A stretch of DNA of 10,258 nucleotides, from the NCBI GenBank assembly GCA_902793875.1, contig CADBFL010000049.1, positions 1 to 10,258 on the forward strand, in the 5' to 3' direction. Source of the DNA: an uncultured Eubacteriales bacterium (lineage in GTDB: Bacteria; Bacillota; Clostridia; Peptostreptococcales; Anaerovoracaceae). This document shows, one piece after another, positions 1 through 6,915 of the stretch; within the stretch, counting starts at the first letter, position 1; the number at the start of each line of letters is the position of its first letter. The notes below the pieces were generated by a model, which was given only the letters and a program-made list of their open reading frames with translations, was not told where the DNA came from and made no database searches. Both the position numbers and the translations under genes were made by a program.

Positions 1-1
1 G

Positions 2-1060
2 GAGTGGATGCAGGCGGAATTCGACGCTCATCCGGACAAGGCGGATGACTGGGAGATATTCAGCACGAGCGGCTCCTCCGGAGTGCCTCTGAAGTTCGCG
101 ACGACCCACAGGGAGGCCGCCTGCATGAACGCCAACTGGATAAGAGTGCTGATGTTCGCCGGCTATAGGCCTCTGACGGGAAAGATGCTGTCATTCCTGA
201 CGACACATTCCAAGGTCGATCCGAAGAAGGGGGATTCCTGGGTGCAGAAGCTCGGCATAATGAGGCGCAAAATAGTTCCCGAGCATCTCTATGTCGGAGA
301 GGGCATGAGGGATCTGATCGAACTCGTGAACGATTACAAGCCGGACTGCATATGCTTCAGAAAGAACGTGCTGGTGAGGATGGCTCTTTACGCAAAGACG
401 CACGGCCTCAGCATACACAAGCCGTCGGTCTATACACCGGTAAGCGAGATGGTGGACGAGGCGACGCGCAGGCTCCTGCTCGATACCTACGGCCCGGGGC
501 TCATGGACGCCTACGGCTGCAATGAGACCGGAAGCTGCGCGGTAAGACTTCCGGGCAGCGATCTGTTCTACATCTATTCCGACACTCATGTGCTCAACCT
601 GATAGACGAGGACGGAAAGCTCTCGGACGAGGGCAGGGTGATAGGCACCACGCTGTACAAAAGGGACTTCCCGATCATCAATTATGAGATTGGCGACACG
701 GCGGTGTCGGTAACGATAGAGGGAGTCCGCTATATAAAGACCATAAAGGGCAGGACGAACGACATGGTAAAGCATGCGGACGGCACGGAGACATCGGCGA
801 CCGAGCTCATGAAGATCCCGAACGGCATCACCGGGATCGCTCAGTTCAGATACGTGCAGACAGCGCCCGACGAGATCCACATACTTCTCGTGAAGGATCC
901 GGGAGACAGTTCGCATACGGAAGAAGAGATAGAAGAGTTCTACAGCAGAAAAGTCGAAGAGCTCTACGGCAGGCCTGAGTACAGGCTCGTCTTCGAATGG
1001 ATGGACGAGATACCGCCTGACGCGAACGGCAAGATGAGATGCTTTATCTGCAAAGTGTGA
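2..1060 (+). CDS. PaaK/CapK-like adenylate-forming ligase (5' partial)
   Basis: Member of the ANL superfamily, phenylacetate-CoA ligase/CapK branch, which activates a carboxylate as an acyl-adenylate; copies in polysaccharide clusters are thought to supply acyl or aminoacyl groups for glycan decoration. Counting from the ATG at 8, the ATP phosphate loop STSGSSGVP is at residues 19-27, the YGCNETG motif at 169-175, YEIGD with the ribose-binding Asp at 226-230, the hinge GRTND at 248-252, and a C-terminal GK at 341-342, which matches the catalytic-lysine region. The frame is open upstream of the ATG to the window edge, and the phosphate loop lies much nearer the N-terminus than in full-length members (about 430 residues). 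The true start is therefore almost certainly outside the window, and some 80-90 residues are missing. The substrate, and whether CoA is used at all, cannot be told. The flippase follows 12 bases later, consistent with one operon. Confidence 0.88.
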   Translation, partial: EWMQAEFDAHPDKADDWEIFSTSGSSGVPLKFATTHREAACMNANWIRVLMFAGYRPLTGKMLSFLTTHSKVDPKKGDSWVQKLGIMRRKIVPEHLYVGEGMRDLIELVNDYKPDCICFRKNVLVRMALYAKTHGLSIHKPSVYTPVSEMVDEATRRLLLDTYGPGLMDAYGCNETGSCAVRLPGSDLFYIYSDTHVLNLIDEDGKLSDEGRVIGTTLYKRDFPIINYEIGDTAVSVTIEGVRYIKTIKGRTNDMVKHADGTETSATELMKIPNGITGIAQFRYVQTAPDEIHILLVKDPGDSSHTEEEIEEFYSRKVEELYGRPEYRLVFEWMDEIPPDANGKMRCFICKV

Positions 1061-1072
1061 CGGGCGCCCGGC

Positions 1073-2383
1073 ATGTTTGAAGCTATAGTCAGACATCTTG
1101 AAAAAACGGACAATGTCGAGCGCAGCACCTACGTATGGAATGCTGTGAGCGCTACGATGCTGGCCATGCAGAGCCCTGTCATCCTTGCGGTCATGAGCAG
1201 GACCAACGGGATGAGAGACGCCGGCATCTTTTCGATCGCCATAGCGGTCGCGAACCTGATGATGTATGTGGGGCAGTACGGCCTCAGAAGGTTCCAGGCG
1301 TCCGACGTGAGAGAGCAGTTCAGCTTCGAGGAGTATCACGGGATGAGGATACTCACGTGCGCGGCCCTTGTGCTGGCGTCTTTCGGATACTGCCTTGTCG
1401 GGCAGATGTTCAGGGGGTATTCGCTCCTGAAGGCATCCGCGATATTTCTGATATGCATGCTCAAGATGATGCAGGCATATTCGGATGTGTTCCACGGCAA
1501 CATGCAGCAGAAGGGGAGATTCGACGTCGCCGCCAAGGCTACGGCGATCAGATACACTGCGGAGATCATCGTGTTCTGCGCGATGCTTCTGGCTACGCGC
1601 GACCTGCTCCTTTCAGCCGCGGTCTGCGTGGCCGTTTCCGTCGCGCTTGTGATACTTCTCTCGATGAACGCCGGAAGCCACTACTGCACAACGATGAAAC
1701 CAGCGTTCAGAAGAACCGCTCTCAGAGGCCTGCTCATCGAGGGCTTCCCGCTTTTTGTGAGCATGTTCCTCAATACCTATGTCGGCAACGCGCCGAAATA
1801 CGCGATAGACGCCTATCTTACAGATGATATCCAGGCGGTGTTCGGATATCTCTTCATGCCGGCGTTCGTGGTGCAGATCGTTGCGCAGTTCATATTCAAC
1901 CCCGTGATCACTTCATACGCGCACCTCTGGTCTCACGGAACGGAAAAATCATATAAAGAATTCAGAAAAAGGATATATAAGATGTGCGGCATAGTGCTCG
2001 GCCTGACAGCGCTGGGTCTTGCGGTCGCGGCCACGATCGGCATTCCCGTGCTCTCGCTTGTGTTCGGAGTCGATCTGTCCGGCTACAGGCGCGAGCTGTG
2101 CATAATCATGATCGGCGGCGGCTTCCTTGCATACGCGACATATTTCAGCACCGTTATAGCGATAATCCGCGTGCAGAAGAGCCTGATGCTGTGCTACGGC
2201 GCGGTTTCTGCGATGTCGCTCCTTCTTTCGGGGGCGTTCGTAAAAGCTCACGGGATACAGGGCGCGTCATGGCTGTATGTGCTCCTGATGGGAGTGCTGG
2301 CGGTCTCGCTCTTCGCCGCGATGAAGATACGAATGGACAGGCAGCATGCTGAGATGAAAAGGGCTTTGGGAGAAAATCACTGA
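1073..2383 (+). CDS. Polysaccharide flippase (Wzx/PST family, MOP superfamily)
   Basis: Integral membrane protein of 436 residues, the normal size for an oligosaccharide flippase that moves lipid-linked repeat units across the cytoplasmic membrane. About 12 hydrophobic segments are visible (roughly residues 22-42, 50-68, 91-112, 119-137, 158-175, 179-198, 222-238, 255-275, 305-325, 342-363, 370-390 and 398-417). The stretch around 235-249 (N-x-x-x-x-NAPKYAIDAYL) and the early QYGLRRFQASDV at 68-79 are typical of the Gram-positive PST-type flippases. The upstream ligase stop lies in the same frame, so this ATG is the first possible start; no convincing Shine-Dalgarno is seen in the 12-base gap, so translational coupling to the upstream gene is plausible. 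The C-terminus is short and charged. It probably handles the glycan made by this cluster; the specific substrate is unknown. Confidence 0.88.
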   Translation: MFEAIVRHLEKTDNVERSTYVWNAVSATMLAMQSPVILAVMSRTNGMRDAGIFSIAIAVANLMMYVGQYGLRRFQASDVREQFSFEEYHGMRILTCAALVLASFGYCLVGQMFRGYSLLKASAIFLICMLKMMQAYSDVFHGNMQQKGRFDVAAKATAIRYTAEIIVFCAMLLATRDLLLSAAVCVAVSVALVILLSMNAGSHYCTTMKPAFRRTALRGLLIEGFPLFVSMFLNTYVGNAPKYAIDAYLTDDIQAVFGYLFMPAFVVQIVAQFIFNPVITSYAHLWSHGTEKSYKEFRKRIYKMCGIVLGLTALGLAVAATIGIPVLSLVFGVDLSGYRRELCIIMIGGGFLAYATYFSTVIAIIRVQKSLMLCYGAVSAMSLLLSGAFVKAHGIQGASWLYVLLMGVLAVSLFAAMKIRMDRQHAEMKRALGENH

Positions 2384-2412
2384 CAGATCCTACAGAAAGG
2401 TTAAACGCAGCA

Positions 2413-4017
2413 ATGGCAGACAAAGAAGACAAAGCAGGCGCAGCTGAAAAAACAGGCGCAGCGAAGAAAACCGGAAAAACGAGCGCAGCAGCCAGGACAA
2501 GCAAAACGAGCGCGACAAAGAAAACCGGAAGAACGAGCGCGGCAGCCAGGTCCGGCAAAACAGGCTCAGCTGAAAAAACAGGAGCGGCGAAGAAAACCGC
2601 CAAGGCGAGCGCGGCAGGCAAGTCCGGCAAAAAAGGCGCAGCTGAAAAAACTGGCACGGCGAAGAAAACCGCCAAAACGAGCGCGGCAGGCAAAACGAGC
2701 AAAGCGAGCGCAGCGGACAAATCCGTAAGGACAAAAAAGACCTCCTCTTATGATATCAATGAGTGGATGGACAAAGCCGAAAAGGAACCTGTCATCTCCG
2801 CCGACGAAGAGATCGTCACAAAGGGAGGCGCCCCGAGAGAGATGAACGCTCCGGGCAGGGAAAGCATCGGCAGCGATTATGAACGCGTGACAGTGCCGTC
2901 CTTTCCGTCTGAAGGGTCTGCCGGCGGCTCGCGGAAAAAGCTGAAAATATGGAAGGATCCAAAAGATAAAGCGCTGCTGACAACGCTCCTCGCCGCCCTG
3001 CTCATCGGGGGAGTGATGGTGGTACTGGGGGCAAGGATGCTCATCGGCACCGATGAGGACAAGGTTCTGATGAAGGATTACGGCTGCATCGGCGATGATA
3101 CCGGAAACGAAGCCATGAGCAAGGAGGACCTTATTTTCGGCACATTCGACCGCGACAGTTTCAGATCGGTCTGCTTTACCGACAGCATCAAGTCCGCTCC
3201 CCGGGATGCAAGGGATGTATCCGAGAACGGATCGGGAAAGGTGCTTGCGTGGATCGACGGAGACACGCTGTACATAGGCGCCAAAGGAGGCGTCATAGCA
3301 AACGCGGACAGCTCCAGACTCTTCGCGTACTGCGAAAATCTGGAGGAGGTGGACTTCAACAACTGCTTTGACACGAGCAGTGCGGAGCAGATGGCGCACC
3401 TGTTCTACAGATGCGACAATCTGAGAAAGGTCAACTTTGCGGGAGCCGATACATCAGGCGTGACTACCATGCAGAGGATGTTCGTGGCATGCTACAGCCT
3501 TACTGAGCCCGGCGTGAGCGACCTTGATGTGAGCAACGTCAGGAGCGTGTACGCGATGTTCAAGGACTGCTCCGCTCTGCAGCAGCTTGATCTCAGCAAA
3601 TGGGAGACGGACAACCTGTCAAACATGGAGCGCCTGTTCGAGGGCTGCTCGTCGCTGTCGGCCCTGGACCTCGGGGGATGGAACACCTCTGCGGTGACCA
3701 GCTTCAAATATGTTTTCTACAACTGCTACGCTCTGTCGAATCTGGATGTCAGCAGCTTTGATACTGCGAACGGCACAAGCATGTACGCGATGTTCTCAAA
3801 CTGCAGCTCTCTCAGAGCCCTGAACGTGGCCGGCTTCAATACCTCGAATGTCCGGGACATGTCATACATGTTCAACAACTGCAGCGGTCTGGCTGTGCTT
3901 GATGTGAGCAATTTCGATGTATCCAATGTGAGCGACGCAAAGAGCATGTTCCTGGGATGCATGAATGTAAAAGGATACGAGGACTGGAAATTCAGCGATA
4001 AAGAGCTGTTCAGCTGA
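2413..4017 (+). CDS. Single-pass membrane protein: H1-like Lys/Ala/Thr tail plus DUF285 repeat ectodomain
   Basis: Protein of 534 residues in three parts. Residues 1-110 are a low-complexity basic tail with about 24 Lys and 4 Arg against 4 acidic residues between 11 and 110, built on the repeated unit AEKTGxAKKTxKxSAA and resembling histone H1 tails. Residues 111-185 form a polar linker. A hydrophobic helix at about 187-211 follows a basic stretch (RKKLKIWKDPKDK), so the tail should be cytoplasmic and the rest external. Residues 304-516 hold nine BspA-like/DUF285 (PF03382) repeats of 26-27 residues of the pattern MFxxCSxLxxLDLSxFDTSNVxxM, a solenoid found in surface proteins of Bacillota and Mollicutes. 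Start: AGAAAGG lies at 2394-2400, 12 bases before the ATG. There is no sorting signal; the membrane helix is the anchor. The esterase follows after 17 bases. An adhesion, scaffold or ligand-binding role is inferred; a fusion of these parts is not one I recognise. Confidence 0.85.
   Translation: MADKEDKAGAAEKTGAAKKTGKTSAAARTSKTSATKKTGRTSAAARSGKTGSAEKTGAAKKTAKASAAGKSGKKGAAEKTGTAKKTAKTSAAGKTSKASAADKSVRTKKTSSYDINEWMDKAEKEPVISADEEIVTKGGAPREMNAPGRESIGSDYERVTVPSFPSEGSAGGSRKKLKIWKDPKDKALLTTLLAALLIGGVMVVLGARMLIGTDEDKVLMKDYGCIGDDTGNEAMSKEDLIFGTFDRDSFRSVCFTDSIKSAPRDARDVSENGSGKVLAWIDGDTLYIGAKGGVIANADSSRLFAYCENLEEVDFNNCFDTSSAEQMAHLFYRCDNLRKVNFAGADTSGVTTMQRMFVACYSLTEPGVSDLDVSNVRSVYAMFKDCSALQQLDLSKWETDNLSNMERLFEGCSSLSALDLGGWNTSAVTSFKYVFYNCYALSNLDVSSFDTANGTSMYAMFSNCSSLRALNVAGFNTSNVRDMSYMFNNCSGLAVLDVSNFDVSNVSDAKSMFLGCMNVKGYEDWKFSDKELFS
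2443..2724 (+). repeat. Degenerate tandem repeat encoding the Lys/Ala/Thr tail
   Basis: The AEKTGxAKKTxKxSAA block appears at residues 11-26, 53-68 and 77-92, with a fourth, shorter form (TKKTGRTSAA) at 35-44. At DNA level gcgaagaaaaccg recurs at 2461, 2587 and 2659; the last two are 72 bases (24 codons) apart. Four runs of six A occur at 2447, 2573, 2629 and 2645, which could make the array prone to slippage or recombination. Confidence 0.8.
3322..3960 (+). repeat. Nine 26-27 residue DUF285 repeats
   Basis: The Phe of each F-x-x-C unit falls at residues 304, 331, 357, 383, 409, 435, 461, 487 and 513. The spacing is exactly 26 except for the first step of 27. Each unit carries a Cys three residues after the Phe (307 to 516). 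The middle units also show LDLSxW/F followed by DT/NTS, which is the DUF285 consensus. The DNA is diverged between units, so this is an old protein repeat, not a recent expansion. Confidence 0.9.
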
Positions 4018-4034
4018 GAAGGAGACGCCCTCTG

Positions 4035-5711
4035 ATGAAAAGAAAGACCGGAGCGCTGTTACTGATACTCCTGATCGCGATCGCGGCCGGCTCCTTTCTG
4101 GTGCTCAGAGAGGGAAAGGAAAAAGGGATCATCCCCCGGCTTTCCGGAGACAGGCAGTTCGATGAAACATACATAACGAATAAGGACGCGCCCGCCGTGC
4201 CGGAAGCGGAGGTAACAGACGGCAGACTGTCTCTTTATTACGATGACAGATATTCGTTTGACTCGGATATCGCCGGCATCTATTCAGAGACGGAAGAGCC
4301 TGTGCTGACGGCTGACGAAAAGGATCCGCGCAGGGTGATCGCGACGGAATGCGGAGAAGCCGAGGTAAGCCTTGAGAACGGGGAAGTCATCAGCGTCAGC
4401 GTCGGTCCCGCTCCGATCTCGCTCATCCTGATAGCCGGACAGAGCAACGGCGAGGGGCGCATATCCGAGAACAGGACGGTGGATACGGTCAGAGATCAGT
4501 ATGTGCTCAACAGGGAGGGAACTGCCTACAGCACATACGGGATATCCGACAAGGCCATATCGGAAGAAGTGACATGGTTCAGCGAGACGACGGATGACCT
4601 CAGTATCAGCAACTTCGAGGATTTTCTGCCGGCCTCTCTGACGGACAACAGTGAGAACAGCAGATTCGCTCAGACGAACTCCATCACCGACGCCGCGGGA
4701 GCCGCGGGCAAGGGCGGCATTGACAGCGCTTTTGCATACAGGTGGCACGAGCTGACAGGAGAAAAGATATGGCTCGTCAACGCCTGCCATCACGGGACCA
4801 GCATCGAATCCTGGCAGCCGGGAGACAGCGAAACAGACAATGATTTCTGGCAGGCTGTTGAGCTGTACAGAGGCGCCGAGAAGATACTCAGTGATGAGAT
4901 CGCGGCAGGGCACTATACGCTTTCGCACAAGGGCGTGCTGTGGTACCAGGGCGAGGGAGACAGGTATATGGAGGATGAGCAGTACTACGGGCTGTTCATG
5001 AATACATATAACGGGCTGATCGCCGAGCTGGACGGAGAAGACATCGAAGGGACGGAGGGCAGACCCGAATTCATGGCGCTGTTCATGCCAAGGTCGATGC
5101 TCTCGGAGGATGAAGCGCGCGACATGTATCTGACGGAGCCGAGGACCGTGCAGTATTATGTCGCAACATCCGAAGGGCCGGATGACATCTTCCTCGCAAG
5201 CCATATCGAGGAGCTGTGGCATGACAACGCCTCGGTAAAAAAGTATTTTGAAAACCGCTACGGGAACGGATTCAGCGGAGCCTATCCGGTACGTGCGGAC
5301 GAGCTCAGGATGCCTGAAGTCACCGGGGACGTCCACGGCGACTACCATTTCACGCAGCTCGGATACAACGAGATCGGCTTTGACGGAGCTGAGAGCGTAT
5401 GCAGCTATCTCGGGTATTATGAGGAGGATCCGGACAGGCAAGGGCCGGTATCGGTCGTGTTCTCCGACGGACTCACCGACGTTTCGGGCAGCACGGTCAG
5501 CCTCAGCAAGGGCGTGACAACGCGCTTTGCCGTAAAAGCATACCCTGCAACAAGAGAGAAGGACATAGAGGTGGAGACCTCGGACAATATCGAGGCAGGC
5601 CCGTACGGAATAAAACTCAAAAACGATGAAGCGGGAACCATCCGTGTCAGGGCCGGAAAGTATGAGACTGAAGTAAAGGTAGTCCCGAAACAGAAAGATC
5701 ATCATGAATGA
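4035..5711 (+). CDS. Membrane-anchored SGNH/SASA-type carbohydrate esterase with C-terminal beta domain
   Basis: Protein of 558 residues resembling the sialate O-acetylesterase/SASA group (PF03629) of SGNH hydrolases, which remove acetyl or other acyl groups from sugars. The N-terminus MKRK followed by a hydrophobic run (about 6-24) is an uncleaved anchor or signal peptide with no lipobox Cys. The nucleophile motif GQSN puts Ser at 137; HHGTS at 252-256 supplies the block II Gly; WYQGEGD at 303-309 is the conserved QGE block; HFT at 438-440 gives the catalytic His. Between 141 and 230 lies an acidic, long insert. Residues about 471-551 look like an Ig-like (Big2-type) beta domain ending in a charged tail. 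GAAGGAG at 4018-4024 supports the start. It ends 8 bases inside the ABC ATPase gene, so the two are likely co-translated. Predicted location is the outer face of the membrane, acting on the locus glycan; the substrate is unknown. Confidence 0.8.
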   Translation: MKRKTGALLLILLIAIAAGSFLVLREGKEKGIIPRLSGDRQFDETYITNKDAPAVPEAEVTDGRLSLYYDDRYSFDSDIAGIYSETEEPVLTADEKDPRRVIATECGEAEVSLENGEVISVSVGPAPISLILIAGQSNGEGRISENRTVDTVRDQYVLNREGTAYSTYGISDKAISEEVTWFSETTDDLSISNFEDFLPASLTDNSENSRFAQTNSITDAAGAAGKGGIDSAFAYRWHELTGEKIWLVNACHHGTSIESWQPGDSETDNDFWQAVELYRGAEKILSDEIAAGHYTLSHKGVLWYQGEGDRYMEDEQYYGLFMNTYNGLIAELDGEDIEGTEGRPEFMALFMPRSMLSEDEARDMYLTEPRTVQYYVATSEGPDDIFLASHIEELWHDNASVKKYFENRYGNGFSGAYPVRADELRMPEVTGDVHGDYHFTQLGYNEIGFDGAESVCSYLGYYEEDPDRQGPVSVVFSDGLTDVSGSTVSLSKGVTTRFAVKAYPATREKDIEVETSDNIEAGPYGIKLKNDEAGTIRVRAGKYETEVKVVPKQKDHHE

Positions 5712-6915
5712 AAACAGACCATCCATTACGGTAATATGCGGATTCCATTCCGGAAGCTCGACGGACTGGTGGCAGAAGAAGTTCCCGCTGTCTGAGAAGG
5801 ATACCATGGGGCGCGAGAACGACAGCATTGAAACAAGCATCGTCACCCCGAGACAGATAAGCACTGTAGCGCCGGTGCAGGGAATGTTCATCACAAAGGA
5901 CGGCAAGACCTCATATCACGCGGCTCCCGACACTGTAAATCCTCTGTACAGGAACAACATCCCTCTGCTGCCGGGAAAAGGCTATCTGCTCGAGGACAGG
6001 GACATGCTGGTCCTTTACGGCGACGACAGTCAGCAGGAGTACGCAGACGTATTCTTCGTATACTCGAGCGGACAGAGCGCCGGCGAGCTCTCTGTGGATA
6101 TAAGAGAGAGAAGCGTCATGGCGGGAGGCAGAAAGAAAACGCTGCTGAAAAACATCAGGATGGATATACCTCAGGGTCACATGGTGCTGATCCTCGGAGG
6201 CTCCGGCGCGGGCAAGACCACGTTCATGAACGCGGTGATGGGATATGAGCCGGCCGACGGAAAGATAGTGTACAACGGCAGGGACATATACAGGGACTTC
6301 GACGACATGAAATATGAGATCGGTTACGTGCCTCAGCAGGATCTGCTCAGGATGAGCGACACTGTCTATAACACGCTGATGGATGCTGCCCTCATGCGCC
6401 TGCCGAAGTCATGCACAAAAGACGACTACAAAAGCGCCGTGGAGCAGACGATGAGAATGCTCGGGCTGAAGAGAGAGCAGTTCAACCGCGTAGGCAAGCT
6501 CAGCGGAGGACAGAGAAAAAGGCTCAGCATTGCCGTCGAGTACATCGGGAATCCTTCTCTCTTCTTTCTCGACGAGCCGGATTCCGGACTCGACAGCGGC
6601 ATGGCCATGGAGCTGATGAACAATCTGCGCGCGATAGCGGACCAGGGAAAGATAGTCATAGTGATCTCGCACAGTCCGAACCGCGTCGCCGAGATGTTCG
6701 ATGAAGTCATCGTTCTCGCCAAAAGTGAAGAGGACAACTGCGGATATCTCGCGTTCCACGGCAACACCGCGGACGCGTGCAGCTTCTTCGGCGTGACGGT
6801 AAAGGAAAACGCCGATCTCGAAGGCATAGTATCCAGGATCAACATGAAGGAGGAGGGCGGAGAAGGAAAAGGCGATTATTACATCAGAAGGTTTGCGGAA
6901 AGGACGGACAGGTGA
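5704..6915 (+). CDS. ABCG-type ABC transporter ATPase with N-terminal FHA-like domain
   Basis: ATPase subunit of 403 residues. The nucleotide-binding domain is complete: Walker A GGSGAGKTT at 165-173, Q-loop YVPQQD at 208-213, signature LSGGQRKRLSIA at 266-277, Walker B LFFLDEP at 286-292, SGLD D-loop at 294-297, and H-loop His323. LSGGQ followed by RKRLSIA, and DEPxSGLD, are ABCG/White-family hallmarks. Residues about 7-120 resemble a forkhead-associated fold: GREND at 36-40, an IS at 52-53, and a YHAAPDTVNPLYRNN-to-LLEDRDMLVLYG stretch at 71-106 that matches the end of FHA domains. The usual S-x-x-H histidine is absent, so phosphothreonine binding is uncertain. The architecture recalls mycobacterial Rv1747 (FHA-ABC-permease), but here the permease is a separate gene. 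The start overlaps the esterase end by 8 bases. The exported substrate is unknown, perhaps a lipid or a cell-wall glycan. Confidence 0.88.
   Translation: MNENRPSITVICGFHSGSSTDWWQKKFPLSEKDTMGRENDSIETSIVTPRQISTVAPVQGMFITKDGKTSYHAAPDTVNPLYRNNIPLLPGKGYLLEDRDMLVLYGDDSQQEYADVFFVYSSGQSAGELSVDIRERSVMAGGRKKTLLKNIRMDIPQGHMVLILGGSGAGKTTFMNAVMGYEPADGKIVYNGRDIYRDFDDMKYEIGYVPQQDLLRMSDTVYNTLMDAALMRLPKSCTKDDYKSAVEQTMRMLGLKREQFNRVGKLSGGQRKRLSIAVEYIGNPSLFFLDEPDSGLDSGMAMELMNNLRAIADQGKIVIVISHSPNRVAEMFDEVIVLAKSEEDNCGYLAFHGNTADACSFFGVTVKENADLEGIVSRINMKEEGGEGKGDYYIRRFAERTDR
6898..6914 (+). promoter_or_regulatory. Ribosome binding site and GTG start of the ABC permease
   Basis: AAAGGA at 6898-6903 followed by GTG at 6912-6914. 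The GTG shares bases with the TGA of the ATPase (6913-6915), a classic coupled stop-start. It decides the permease start over the upstream in-frame ATG. Confidence 0.7.

Noticed and set aside
191..1495. Long minus-strand open frame (434 codons) across the ligase and flippase genes
   Set aside because: It is antisense to two well-supported genes, its product is His/Arg-rich with no recognisable domain, and it reflects the GC-skewed codon pattern of the real genes.
2154..2720. Minus-strand frame giving a hydrophobic Ala/Leu/Val/Phe-rich product
   Set aside because: It is the complement of the Lys/Ala/Thr repeat of the plus-strand gene; the apparent repeats and hydrophobicity are by-products.
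4284..5906. Minus-strand open frame of 540 codons opposite the esterase gene
   Set aside because: It lies antisense to clear SGNH motifs, and its translation shows no family signature or ribosome site.
6777..6911. Upstream ATG extension of the ABC permease
   Set aside because: It would overlap the ATPase gene by about 140 bases and add a charged, low-complexity leader; the GTG at 6912 has a ribosome site and the usual GTGA overlap.
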